Origin: Ignavibacteria bacterium
Lineage (GTDB): Bacteria > Bacteroidota > Ignavibacteria > Ignavibacteriales > Melioribacteraceae
NCBI GenBank assembly: GCA_009773205.1
Contig: WPAE01000007.1
Coordinates: 124,001 to 188,000, forward strand
DNA length: 64,000 bases
Reading direction: 5' to 3'
The translations under genes were made by a program, and so were the position numbers. Below the pieces are notes generated by a model. It had not been told where the DNA came from and ran no database searches. It saw nothing but the letters and a program-made list of their open reading frames with translations. Positions within the stretch are counted from its first letter, which is position 1. Every line of letters starts with the position of its first letter. Below, in pieces: positions 26,021 through 35,202 of the stretch.

Positions 26021-29000
26021 TTAGAATTTATCTAATACTTGCGTTTCTTGTATAACGATAAGCTTCAGTGTCTTTTTAACACTTTGAGCCGGCATATCTA
26101 CTTGAACTACATACAAACCGCTTGCAACTGGTAAGTTATCGAAGTTCTTTAGATCCCATCTTTCGTATTGAGAATCCGAATGCTTTTCTATTGCTCTAAC
26201 TAACTGACCTGCAAGGTTAAATATTCTAATTGTAGCATGTTTTGGCAAATGGTTAAAAGTAACAAATCTTTGATATTTGTTAATTTCTTGAGAGTTAACA
26301 CCATAATATGGGTTAGGGAATACATTTACCTTATCTACGTCTAATTTTGCCTGCTCAGCACTAAATGATGCAGTTGGAGCAGTGAATGAAAATTCATCTG
26401 CTGGACTGTTTGGCTTGTTTGGATGAATAAAGAATTTATCTGTACCAGTTGCAGCATTCCATATATGGGATCCGTTTCTTCTATTCCAAACAGCGGTGTA
26501 CATTATTCTAGAGTTGAGAGATTTATTTCCGGCAGCAATTAATTGACCAGTATTCACATCATTAGCTGTTGTTGTATATGGTTCATCAAAGATGTATAAC
26601 CATTCACGTGGTCCACCAGTTGCTGTATTATCTGGATAATTAGCATTATTACCAGGCCAGTAAACGCCATCAACCAATCCTCCAGCAACGTTGTTCTCTA
26701 AGAAACCAACTGCAAGACGTTTTGGAGCGGCTGGATCATCTATGTTCCATACTGAAAAAGGAACATTCTGTTCGAAGATTTGGAAAGAGTAAGAACCAAG
26801 TCTGCTAATTATGAATGGTGCAAATTCTGGTCTGGCAGGTGCAGCGGCGTTTGCTAGTCTCATATAGCGGTAGCCGAAAGAAACGTTGACATCAGATTTA
26901 TCTAATTTAACACCGAGATCTCCTGCAAAGTCAACTTTAGCAAGTCTTAATTCAACATTTTTAAGCTCTGTTGGACCAACTACCTTTACTCCATCAACAA
27001 ACCAATAACGAGGGCTCGCCCATCCTAAAGTACCATAACTACCTATTGCAGCAGTATTACCAAAAGATTCTAATCCGAAACCGCCTGCAGGATCGCCGCC
27101 CGCCCAAGTAAATCTGCGCGTTCCGGCAAAGTCCCAACCCCATAATTTCTTATTATTCGGATCGGTGAAAGAGTCGCTACGTTTTACTCCCTTGTCGGTT
27201 GGGCCTGTAACTTTAACCATTAAACCATCAACAATGAAAAAATCGCCATTGTCATATTGGTTGTATTGGTTATCAAGAAGAATCTTGCTTCCGTCACTTA
27301 ACTGCCAGAAAGTTTCACCTTTAGAATCGTTCTTGAAACTAACTTTATAAGTTTTACCAGTTACTTTTAACGGGTCAATAACAATAGCAGAGACTATTCC
27401 ATCTGAAGAACCTTTGGTTTGAGCTGCCATAATTTTATCGCCAGGCTTGCTCTTTAGAACAACACCAGGATCTGCTGTTTGCGGAACGGCAGTTAATACA
27501 TCTAAAGTTGTAGTAATAGATTTTTGGTCAATAAAAGCAGAGTCTGTAGTAGCATAAGCCCTTACAGCAAAGAAATATCTTGAGCCATTGTTCAAGTTTT
27601 CGTTGGTTAGGTAGTTTTTATTAACAATAAACTGTCTTTGAAGACCTGTATCTTTTCCATAATGATATACTTTAGTAATCGGGTCAGAGCTAACAGGGTC
27701 AATATCTCCGCCAATAATAGAGGTCTTGCCATCTATAATATCAAATGTACCAAGCAGAACAGTAGAAGGGTCTTCTAATGTTGAGCCTTCAGAAGCCAAT
27801 TGGTAAACTTCATATCCTTGGAATTGATAGAATTCATCTTTATAGCCCTCAGTAATCTTAGCAGAAGCAATATCAGCGCCCCAGTTAAGAGCTATTTGAC
27901 GATCGGAATTAACAACTTCCACAACCGGGTTTAAGAAAGGAGTTGGTTTTGGGAAGAAGTTGTTGAATAGTTTTTGCGCTTCTCTATCGGCACTTCTCAA
28001 AAGAGTGATTGCTCTAATGTTGCTAATTCCAGCTCTTCCGCCAGCGGCTATCTGAGCAACAACCACTTCTTGAGTATCGCCATATGCTAATGTAAAAGGA
28101 CCAGAAGCCATACCCATTCTTCTATCGCCTGGTACGTTAATTATACCATCAATGTAACCAGTGCCTGTAACTGGATCGCCAGAAAGAGGAAAGTTAGTTA
28201 CATTTTCTGTACGTGGAGAAATTTGAGCAGGTACAGGGAAAAAATTACCATTTCTGGTTTTACCCTGCATTAGGTTATAAAACTGCAATGTACCAGCATA
28301 TAAACCTTGTTGAGGATCTTGATAATCAGAAGTTCCAGCATTAACAAAGTAATAAGCTCCGGTTGCAGGCAGATTTCTAAATCCAATCCACTTTTTATTC
28401 TTATATATAGCAGTGTCTGCGGTATTATTTGTTCTAATACGTGGTCCTTGGAAAAAGTCAAAGCCGCCTGCTGGTGGCGTTGTTCCATAAGTTGCATCGC
28501 TTGCTTTTGCGTTGTAGATGTATTGAAGGCTGAGTGTAGTATCAATACCAACAAAATCATCTGCAGCGTCTCCTAAATCCGGGTCGGACCACATTGTAAC
28601 ATACATATCTGTTACTGGTTTTCTTGCTGCATTTTTATTAATAATCACATATTTTCTAAACAGCATGTTACCAAGGTCACCTGCTTTATTGTAACCCCAA
28701 ATAGTAACTTGCTGCTCTATTCCAATTGGCAAAGAACCATACATAAAACTCATTGTTGCTGGGTCTAAGTCGTTATTTACAAACCAAACAGTTTGATCTG
28801 CGCCTGGGAAACCAGGTATATCAATTGTTGGTTCATAAATTCCGTTTTTGTTAATATCTTCGTATGGAGCGCCATATTGAGCTGGCCATTCATTCCAATC
28901 TAACATGTATTGAGCAACAACTTCTGCAGTTGTAATACCTTCATCTCTAGCTTCGGCTTTAACTTTATTTAACATTTTTGCTGCTTCGCCGTAACCAGTT

Positions 29001-29404
29001 ACATCTCTTCTAACTCTAAAAATTCTTACATCGCCATCACTTTCTGGCTGGCGTGTTCCATTTGGAAGAATTCTTCCGGGACGAGTACCTTGTCGGTAAG
29101 CAGAGCCGCTCACGCTTATTGAGGCACCATCAAGTTTACCGCCCCATAGGAAACCAGATTGGAAAAAGACGGCTTTGTTAGAAAATTTTGGAAATATAAA
29201 ACCAGAGTTTCCGTTTGGTTGAATATCGGAAGAACCGTTGTTATAAATCCATGTAGAAACATTGTTAATATTAAATCTGGTAGAGCTAGGGGAGCCCAGC
29301 GTCTTCCTTAGCTGTGTTTTGCCATCCCCTCCTTTAGCCAATACCGCAAAAGGCAGAGCCAAAACCAGCATGCAAATAAAATACTTAATTAAATTTTTAT
29401 TCAT
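26021..29404 (-). CDS. Large T9SS-exported surface protein
   Basis: A 1127-residue protein with a signal peptide (residues 1-23), many beta-rich repeats, and a T9SS type A sorting domain in the last 100 residues: KVNVFPNPYYGVNS, ATIRIFNLAGQLVRAIEKHS, RWDLKNFDNLPVASGLYVVQ, and KKTLKLIVIQ. The sorting signal is followed by eight extra residues (ETQVLDKF), where most family members end at about KLIVI. No enzymatic domain is evident. It lies 40 bases after the TonB receptor and 23 bases before the PorV-like gene and has an AAGGAG ribosome binding site. Confidence 0.88.
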   Translation of the reverse strand: MNKNLIKYFICMLVLALPFAVLAKGGDGKTQLRKTLGSPSSTRFNINNVSTWIYNNGSSDIQPNGNSGFIFPKFSNKAVFFQSGFLWGGKLDGASISVSGSAYRQGTRPGRILPNGTRQPESDGDVRIFRVRRDVTGYGEAAKMLNKVKAEARDEGITTAEVVAQYMLDWNEWPAQYGAPYEDINKNGIYEPTIDIPGFPGADQTVWFVNNDLDPATMSFMYGSLPIGIEQQVTIWGYNKAGDLGNMLFRKYVIINKNAARKPVTDMYVTMWSDPDLGDAADDFVGIDTTLSLQYIYNAKASDATYGTTPPAGGFDFFQGPRIRTNNTADTAIYKNKKWIGFRNLPATGAYYFVNAGTSDYQDPQQGLYAGTLQFYNLMQGKTRNGNFFPVPAQISPRTENVTNFPLSGDPVTGTGYIDGIINVPGDRRMGMASGPFTLAYGDTQEVVVAQIAAGGRAGISNIRAITLLRSADREAQKLFNNFFPKPTPFLNPVVEVVNSDRQIALNWGADIASAKITEGYKDEFYQFQGYEVYQLASEGSTLEDPSTVLLGTFDIIDGKTSIIGGDIDPVSSDPITKVYHYGKDTGLQRQFIVNKNYLTNENLNNGSRYFFAVRAYATTDSAFIDQKSITTTLDVLTAVPQTADPGVVLKSKPGDKIMAAQTKGSSDGIVSAIVIDPLKVTGKTYKVSFKNDSKGETFWQLSDGSKILLDNQYNQYDNGDFFIVDGLMVKVTGPTDKGVKRSDSFTDPNNKKLWGWDFAGTRRFTWAGGDPAGGFGLESFGNTAAIGSYGTLGWASPRYWFVDGVKVVGPTELKNVELRLAKVDFAGDLGVKLDKSDVNVSFGYRYMRLANAAAPARPEFAPFIISRLGSYSFQIFEQNVPFSVWNIDDPAAPKRLAVGFLENNVAGGLVDGVYWPGNNANYPDNTATGGPREWLYIFDEPYTTTANDVNTGQLIAAGNKSLNSRIMYTAVWNRRNGSHIWNAATGTDKFFIHPNKPNSPADEFSFTAPTASFSAEQAKLDVDKVNVFPNPYYGVNSQEINKYQRFVTFNHLPKHATIRIFNLAGQLVRAIEKHSDSQYERWDLKNFDNLPVASGLYVVQVDMPAQSVKKTLKLIVIQETQVLDKF

Positions 29405-29444
29405 TTTACACTCCTTATTGTTGAGTAAACAAATTTTTTACGAA

Positions 29445-32444
29445 TTAATTAAACTCGAATCTCAAGCCTAATCTTATTTGCCTTGGTCCGCTATATTGAC
29501 CATAGTTATTGTACTGATAGATTGCCAATTCAGCATCTCTGTACAACGAACCATAATTCGCAATGTTTTTGCTTACCATATCTGGATTATAAATATCTCC
29601 GTTATCGGAAGCAGTACCAGTTTTAAGGTGAACATCTAATTCGTTCTTTATATCAAATAGATTCATAACAAAAACGTAAACGTTAGCGCTTAACTTATTC
29701 ATAATTTGGAATGTTTTATCAACTCTTAAATCGAAATACAATTGGTTTGGTGTTAAAGATGTATTCAAAGCTTCGAGAGGCTGACGGAAACGAGCATCTG
29801 TAGAAGCATTTAAACCGCCTGTACCAAGCGTATATGGGTGTCCAGAGCTAAAGCGTACAAGTGCAGATACGCCAAACATTCTTAAATAAGAAGGCACTTC
29901 AGTTTCATTGCCAAAACGGTAATCTACATTCATGTTGCCTCTCATAGGGTAATCGAATTGGAGAGGAGAAATATATTGAGGCGTGAATACTGTAACACCA
30001 TCAAGAGGAGAACCAACTATACCGGCATTAGAACTTGGGTTAGAACCTGTTCCGCGGGCATCTTGGAAAGCAAGATTAGCACTAACTAAAACGTTCTTAT
30101 ATCTTCTCATGTTGAATGTTAATTCGAGACCTTTTGTAGTAGCAAAATCACCATTTGTAAACGAAGCATAATCTGAGAATGGTGAGTTCTTGTCAACTTT
30201 AATTATTCTATAATTCAACTGATCTTTAATATCTCTGTAGTAACCAGAAACACTAAACGAGAAATTATCTCCTAACTGTTGAGAGAAACCAAGTTCATAT
30301 TGAGTTGTTCTTGTTGGTCTAAAACCGAGAGCAGTTGGATTAGAAATAAAGAAGCCGCCGCGAAGATCATAAGCGTAATCATGTAAACCAGTGTACATTT
30401 GGTTTAGAGCAGGCATTTGAACAAACTTGCCCCACTCTGCATGAAATACAGTTTTATCTGTAACAGGGAATGCAAAACCTAAACGCGGGCTTATACTTTT
30501 GAATGTAGGACTCTTTTGCCAACCTTTTTCATTCAATGTACCATCTGCAAAATTAATTCCTAATTCGGGTTTTGTTGGATCAACTAATTCCCAACCGTCT
30601 GTATCATAATAATCAAATCTTAAACCTACGTTTAAGATAATATCTTCATATTCAAGTTTATCTTGAATGTATGCTGAAGCAGTTACCGGCTTCATAGCTT
30701 CATACAAACCGTCACCATCATATTCGTTACCTAATACATCGTAACCAAAGTTGGCAACGCCAGTATTAATCTGGTTGGCTACTTTGAATGAATCAACATT
30801 TGCGGTAGGTCTTTGCTTTTTGAAAGTATAAAGTTTGCTAGCTAAGTCTGCAACACCAACAGCGTTCCAGTTACGAATGGTATATTGTTCGTATGAACCG
30901 CCAAGCTTAATAGTGTGAACTTTACCAATCATATAAACCATATTACCGGCTAAAGTAATACCTGTTCTATTGTTCCAAGAAACACCAAAATTATTTCCGC
31001 CAGGTAAAGAGCCTTCTCTTGTGAAACCAAGGTTCCAAACATTAATGCCTCTTTGGAAATAATATCTGCTGTCTTCCTTAGTGAATTTTCCGGTGCTAAA
31101 AGTGTTAAGATCCGCTTTAGATCTTGTCCAAACCCAGCCTGCTTGAGCATTCATCACACTATCGCCATAAACCCAAGGATCTTTTCCAAGAGCTTGATCG
31201 TAAGTTTCACTTCCATAACTTAAATAACCTGCGTTTAATTCGTAATATAAATTAGAATTAATTACGTGAGTAATTTTAGCTGTGTAAACTCCATCCCAGT
31301 TATTTACTGTACCGCGTCTTGTTTGTGCCAAAGTAGCTAAACTTCTTTGACCGCCATTAGTTCCAGGTCTCCAAGAATAATTACCAGTTAACTTTACGAT
31401 GAACGGTTTAAGATCTAAGCTAACAGTACCTGCATAGCTGTATCTGTTTGATTCAAGCCCTTTGAACGGTCCGCCTGGATGAACTAAATAAAATGAATCT
31501 AAGGAAACCGGGTCTTTGATCCAGCCAACATTAATAGGTTCATTCCAGTTAGCTGCGCCGCGGTTGAACCCGTAGTTGAAATTAAAGAAAAATTTAGCAA
31601 TGTCATTTGCAAAAGGAACTGGTCCGCTTGCAGAGAAAGATTGTTCATTGTAACCCCACCAGTGTGCGCCCAATCTTTTTTCACCATCAAAAGCATTTTT
31701 ACCGCTCTTGAGCGTTACATTATCTGTAATATATTCGTAGCTTAATTTGTACTTATCGGTACCAGAGCGCATTTGTTGGCGAATGATACCCGCATTAGAG
31801 TTACCAAATTCGGCTGCGTAACCGCCAGATTGAACTTGAATTTCTTCAAGAATATCTTGGTTCAAAGTTACAATAGCACCAGCTCCAATTGGACTCTTAA
31901 TTGAAACTCCATCTAAATAAAAACCAACTTCATCAGGTCGGCCTCCACGGATAACAATATCGTTACCGTATGTAGCCACGCCGGCTGTTAGCTGTATAAT
32001 AGAGCTAACGCCTCTGATAGGCAGCGCCTCAATATCTTCGGCGGTAGTAATTCTTACAGCGTTTGTGTTATCTCTCTGAACGAGAGGTTTTTGCGCAACA
32101 ATTTCTACAGTGCCAACTTGTATGTCTTCGCTGGGCAGTTCGAAGTTTACATACGAAGTAAGATCTGCATTTACTCTCACGCCGGATAAAGTGATTGTTT
32201 GATAACCAACGTAAGCAGCCCTGAGCGTATAAACACCCGCTTCAAGGTTATGAATTATGTAGTCGCCATTTGCATCGCTGTTAGCGCCAGATTGTGTGCC
32301 AACAACATAAACGTTAGCGCCAATCAATGGTTCGCCAGTCTGCAAATCAACTACTTTTCCTTTGATCTTGCCTCTAGTGCCTGCTGTGAGTAAAACAGGT
32401 AAAATTGCAAGAAGTAGCAAAAGGTAAAAGATCTTTCGCTGCAT
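29445..32444 (-). CDS. TonB-dependent outer-membrane receptor
   Basis: A 999-residue protein with a signal peptide (1-22), an N-terminal carboxypeptidase-regulatory domain (GKIKGKVVDLQTGEPLIGAN at about 25-110), a plug domain (EDIEALPIRGVSSIIQLTAG, then IVIRGGRPDEVGFYLDGVSI), and a long barrel ending IRLGLRFEFN, the outer-membrane C-terminal signature. The cargo is unknown: there is no SusD partner, so it is not a standard Sus glycan system. It starts the operon with the T9SS protein and PorV-like gene, and its ribosome binding site overlaps the stop of a mini-ORF (32455-32517). Confidence 0.93.
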   Translation of the reverse strand: MQRKIFYLLLLLAILPVLLTAGTRGKIKGKVVDLQTGEPLIGANVYVVGTQSGANSDANGDYIIHNLEAGVYTLRAAYVGYQTITLSGVRVNADLTSYVNFELPSEDIQVGTVEIVAQKPLVQRDNTNAVRITTAEDIEALPIRGVSSIIQLTAGVATYGNDIVIRGGRPDEVGFYLDGVSIKSPIGAGAIVTLNQDILEEIQVQSGGYAAEFGNSNAGIIRQQMRSGTDKYKLSYEYITDNVTLKSGKNAFDGEKRLGAHWWGYNEQSFSASGPVPFANDIAKFFFNFNYGFNRGAANWNEPINVGWIKDPVSLDSFYLVHPGGPFKGLESNRYSYAGTVSLDLKPFIVKLTGNYSWRPGTNGGQRSLATLAQTRRGTVNNWDGVYTAKITHVINSNLYYELNAGYLSYGSETYDQALGKDPWVYGDSVMNAQAGWVWTRSKADLNTFSTGKFTKEDSRYYFQRGINVWNLGFTREGSLPGGNNFGVSWNNRTGITLAGNMVYMIGKVHTIKLGGSYEQYTIRNWNAVGVADLASKLYTFKKQRPTANVDSFKVANQINTGVANFGYDVLGNEYDGDGLYEAMKPVTASAYIQDKLEYEDIILNVGLRFDYYDTDGWELVDPTKPELGINFADGTLNEKGWQKSPTFKSISPRLGFAFPVTDKTVFHAEWGKFVQMPALNQMYTGLHDYAYDLRGGFFISNPTALGFRPTRTTQYELGFSQQLGDNFSFSVSGYYRDIKDQLNYRIIKVDKNSPFSDYASFTNGDFATTKGLELTFNMRRYKNVLVSANLAFQDARGTGSNPSSNAGIVGSPLDGVTVFTPQYISPLQFDYPMRGNMNVDYRFGNETEVPSYLRMFGVSALVRFSSGHPYTLGTGGLNASTDARFRQPLEALNTSLTPNQLYFDLRVDKTFQIMNKLSANVYVFVMNLFDIKNELDVHLKTGTASDNGDIYNPDMVSKNIANYGSLYRDAELAIYQYNNYGQYSGPRQIRLGLRFEFN

Positions 32445-32454
32445 AGTTTACTCC

Positions 32455-32517
32455 TTATTTGTTGATTAAATTAAGAAAGGGTTTTTGAAGTGATAAAACT
32501 TGTAGCAAAACTTTCAA
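32455..32517 (-). CDS. Possible 20-residue leader peptide before the TonB receptor
   Basis: A TTG at 32515-32517 follows the strongest Shine-Dalgarno sequence seen in this region (GAGGAGGT at 32522-32529, 4 bases upstream) and opens a 20-codon frame (MKVLLQVLSLQKPFLNLINK). Its TAA is merged with the AAGGAG of the TonB gene (TAAGGAG). The frame is out of phase with the receptor. The arrangement suggests a leader that couples or tunes translation, but a frame this short can occur by chance. Confidence 0.4.
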   Translation of the reverse strand: MKVLLQVLSLQKPFLNLINK

Positions 32518-32606
32518 TAAGACCTCCTCAAAGTTGTTAAACTTTCATACGTTAGTTGTGATATCAAAATTTTACCCTTCTTCTGCGGAACATTTAGCTT
32601 TTTCAT
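32514..32606 (-). CDS. Possible 30-residue upstream mini-ORF
   Basis: An ATG at 32604-32606 opens a 30-codon basic frame (MKKLNVPQKKGKILISQLTY, then ten more residues) whose TGA overlaps the TTG of the 20-codon frame (TTGA). The strong GAGGAGGT site lies inside its last codons. Its own ribosome binding site is poor (GACGAA). Together the two frames would form a chain of coupled small ORFs leading into the receptor; coding is unproven. Confidence 0.3.
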   Translation of the reverse strand: MKKLNVPQKKGKILISQLTYESLTTLRRSY

Positions 32607-32648
32607 TTCGTCTAATTAACTAATTTATCTACTCATCTGAAAAGCGGT

Positions 32649-32675
32649 TTCAAAATAGTACCCTGCTATTTTGAA
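32649..32675. promoter_or_regulatory. Ten-base inverted repeat, possible operator
   Basis: TTCAAAATAG (32649-32658) and CTATTTTGAA (32666-32675) are perfect complements with a 7-base spacer, in the leader region of the TonB operon. The size and spacing suit a dimeric regulator site or a small hairpin. Confidence 0.4.
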
Positions 32676-32718
32676 TGCAAGTAGAATTTTTGTTTTTAGA
32701 CTTTTTTCAAAAGCATTA

Positions 32719-32773
32719 TTTCTTGACTTGAATTTACTATTAGGACTTTTCTTTGTCAAGAAAAGAAAATCCT
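32719..32773. other. Nested inverted repeats between trxA and the TonB leader
   Basis: In the 353-base gap, TTTCTTGAC (32719-32727) pairs with GTCAAGAAA (32755-32763). A second, imperfect pair uses AGGACTTTTCTTT (from 32742) and AAGAAAAGAAAATCCT (ending 32773). The two foldings exclude each other. They follow the trxA stop on the minus strand and could end trxA transcription, though no T-run follows. Confidence 0.35.
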
Positions 32774-32797
32774 GTGCTTTATAAAAATTAATTGTTT

Positions 32798-33121
32798 TTA
32801 ATTGAGAACTTTATCTATTTTCTCTACGAATGTACTTTTGGGCACTGCACCAATTATAGTATCTTTTATTTCCCCGCCTTTCATTATCAGTACAGTAGGA
32901 ATGCTTCTCACTCCATATTTAATAGCTACTTGCTGGTTTTCATCAACATCGAGTTTACCAATTTTAACTTTGCCCTCGTATTGACCTGATAGTTCTTCTA
33001 TAATTGGCGCGATCGTTCTACAAGGTCCGCACCAAGTTGCCCAAAAATCTACAACAACAGGTATATCGGATTTTATTGCTTCGGCATCGAAGTTGTCATC
33101 GGTAAAAGTAAATGGTTTCAT
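32798..33121 (-). CDS. trxA: Thioredoxin
   Basis: A 107-residue cytoplasmic disulfide reductase. The active site WATWCGPCRTIAPIIEEL, the cis-Pro in RSIPTVLIMKGGE and the normal length make the call firm. The ATG has an AAGGAGATAAAA ribosome binding site. It follows the acyl-CoA dehydrogenase gene by 24 bases, probably on the same transcript. Confidence 0.97.
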   Translation of the reverse strand: MKPFTFTDDNFDAEAIKSDIPVVVDFWATWCGPCRTIAPIIEELSGQYEGKVKIGKLDVDENQQVAIKYGVRSIPTVLIMKGGEIKDTIIGAVPKSTFVEKIDKVLN

Positions 33122-33145
33122 TTTTTATCTCCTTAAATAATATTA

Positions 33146-34288
33146 TTACATAGCGCCGTTTCTTTTAAGAACTTCGCGTGCAATAATTCCTTTTTGAATT
33201 TCGTTTGTACCTTCAAATATTCTGTTAATTCTAGAATCGCGGTAAAATCTTTCTATTGGTAATTCTCTTGAGTAACCCATTCCGCCATGAATTTGAACTG
33301 CGTAATCTGCAATTTTATCGAGTGACTCAGAGCAGTAAAGTTTAACTATAGCAGAGTTTCTGCTTACATCTTTTTTCAAATCGTAATCAACAGCGGTTCT
33401 GTAAACCATAGTTTCCATAGCGTAAACCATAGAAGCCATTTCTGCGAGCATAAATTGAATTGCCTGAAAGTGCGAAATTGTTTGATCGAATTGTTTACGT
33501 TGTTTTGAATATGTTGCTGACATTTCGAGCAGTTCTTTAGCAGCGCCAAGGCATGCCGCGCCTAAGCCTAATCTTCCGGCATCGAGTGTTTTCATAGCAA
33601 GAATAAATCCGCGCCCATCTGTTCCAATTAAATTTTCTTTCGGAATTCTAACGTTATCGAATGTAATTGCGTTAGTTGTGCTGCCTTTAATTCCCATTTT
33701 CTTTTCTGCCGGGCCTGCTTGATAGCCGGTAGTGTTTGTATCAACAATGAATGTGCTAATGCCTTTATCGGTACGAGCAAACACTGAAACAGTATCTGCG
33801 ATAGCGCCATTTGTAATCCAAAGTTTTTCACCGTTGATAACCCACTCATTTCCATCAAGATAAGCGCGTGTTTTTACGTTGAATGAATCTGAGCCGGCTT
33901 GAGCTTCTGTTAGACAGAAAGCTCCTATTTTTTCTCCTTTAGCAAGAGGAACTAAATACTTTTGCTTTTGTTCTTCAGTTCCGCCAAGATAAATTACGTT
34001 AGCTCCAATTGATTGGTGCGCGCCTATGAAAGTTGCAGTTGACATACATCCGCGTGCAATTTCTTCTTGCATTACACAATAACCAACTTCACCAAACCCG
34101 CCGCCGCCATATTCTTCTGGAAAAGAAACGCCTAAGAAACCAAGCTCGCCAAGCTTTTTTGTTAAATCTTGTGGAATTTTTTCTTCTTCATCAATTTTTG
34201 CCGCAATGGGTTTTATTTCGTTGTTTACAAAATCACGCGTCATTTCGCGCAGCATTTTTTGTTCATCGTTTAATTGAAAATCTTGCAT
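33146..34288 (-). CDS. Acyl-CoA dehydrogenase
   Basis: A 380-residue FAD enzyme that desaturates acyl-CoA at C2-C3. Signatures are FCLTEAQAGSDSFNVKTRA (the first ACAD motif), GGMGYSRELPIERFYRDSRI and the C-terminal IFEGTNEIQKGIIAREVL, including the catalytic Glu in EGTNE. Sequence features fit the short-chain/butyryl-CoA class, but chain length cannot be decided. It lies 15 bases after the FabL-like gene, so both may serve fatty-acid metabolism. Confidence 0.93.
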   Translation of the reverse strand: MQDFQLNDEQKMLREMTRDFVNNEIKPIAAKIDEEEKIPQDLTKKLGELGFLGVSFPEEYGGGGFGEVGYCVMQEEIARGCMSTATFIGAHQSIGANVIYLGGTEEQKQKYLVPLAKGEKIGAFCLTEAQAGSDSFNVKTRAYLDGNEWVINGEKLWITNGAIADTVSVFARTDKGISTFIVDTNTTGYQAGPAEKKMGIKGSTTNAITFDNVRIPKENLIGTDGRGFILAMKTLDAGRLGLGAACLGAAKELLEMSATYSKQRKQFDQTISHFQAIQFMLAEMASMVYAMETMVYRTAVDYDLKKDVSRNSAIVKLYCSESLDKIADYAVQIHGGMGYSRELPIERFYRDSRINRIFEGTNEIQKGIIAREVLKRNGAM

Positions 34289-34303
34289 TTCTATATATCC
34301 AAG

Positions 34304-35128
34304 TTATTTAATTATTTGACTTGTTTTTTCGCCGATGTAATTAACAATATATTCGCCGCCATCAACTCCAATTACATTTCCAGAAATCCAATCGGCTTTT
34401 TCATCACAGAGAAGCACAATTGCTTTAGCTACATCTTCGGGTGTAGTTAATCTATTGTGTGGATTTTTTTGCTTTGCCGCGCTCATCATTTTATCGAACA
34501 TAGGAATTTTATTTCCGGCAGGCGTATCTGTAACACCAGCCATTATAGAATTACATGTAATCTTCATGTGCCCAAGTTCAACCGAAAGCTGGCGAATGTG
34601 AGCTTCGAGAGAAGCTTTTGCAGCAGATACTGCGCCATAGTTTGGAATAACTGAATGAGAACCTGCGCTTGTTAATGCAAATATTCTTCCGCCGTGAGCA
34701 AATAGTTCTCTTTGAATTAATCCTTGAGTCCAGTAAACTAACGAGTGTGCCATTACATCTAAAGTCATATTCATTTGAGATGGAGATAAGCAATCGTTAG
34801 GGTTTTTAGAAATGAATGGTTTTAAAGTACCGAAAGCAAGGGAATGAATTAATACATTTACTTGCGGATGCTCTTTAGTTGCAAAGCGTTCTTTAACTTC
34901 GTCCAGAGTATTATTTATTTTAATTTGATCGGCTGCATTGATATTAAAGAATACTGTTTTCTGTCCGGTTCTTTCAATTTTTCTTATCACTTGTTGAACG
35001 GCAGGCATTGTTGCTTGTCTATCCAAGTGAATACCGAAAATGTTATAACCGTGTTTAGCAAGTTCGATAGCAGAAGCTCCGCCAAAACCGCTTGAAGCAC
35101 CAAGAATTAGTGCCCATTTTTTTTCCAT
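34304..35128 (-). CDS. FabL-like enoyl-ACP reductase (SDR)
   Basis: A 274-residue short-chain dehydrogenase. It has the glycine-rich cofactor loop GASSGFGGASA, LIHSLAFGTLKP, and a catalytic Tyr/Lys pair spaced Y-x6-K in NYGAVSAAKASLEAH. Ordinary SDRs use Y-x3-K; Y-x6-K is the mark of the enoyl-ACP reductases FabI and FabL, and the loop favours FabL. It would reduce the enoyl-ACP double bond in the last step of the fatty-acid cycle, though an alternative substrate is possible. No other fab gene is near. Confidence 0.75.
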   Translation of the reverse strand: MEKKWALILGASSGFGGASAIELAKHGYNIFGIHLDRQATMPAVQQVIRKIERTGQKTVFFNINAADQIKINNTLDEVKERFATKEHPQVNVLIHSLAFGTLKPFISKNPNDCLSPSQMNMTLDVMAHSLVYWTQGLIQRELFAHGGRIFALTSAGSHSVIPNYGAVSAAKASLEAHIRQLSVELGHMKITCNSIMAGVTDTPAGNKIPMFDKMMSAAKQKNPHNRLTTPEDVAKAIVLLCDEKADWISGNVIGVDGGEYIVNYIGEKTSQIIK

Positions 35129-35202
35129 TTAGTTTACCTCTCTAATGAATTGTGGCGCAAACTTAATAAAACACATTTTTATTTCAAACGAATGTAAGAC
35201 AG

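Noticed and set aside
29262-29471. Plus-strand ORF opposite the T9SS protein start
   Set aside because: It is a shadow of the minus-strand gene with no ribosome site and no family likeness.
32445-32797. Cobalamin riboswitch upstream of the TonB receptor
   Set aside because: The conserved GCCACTG box and the expected core are missing on both strands.
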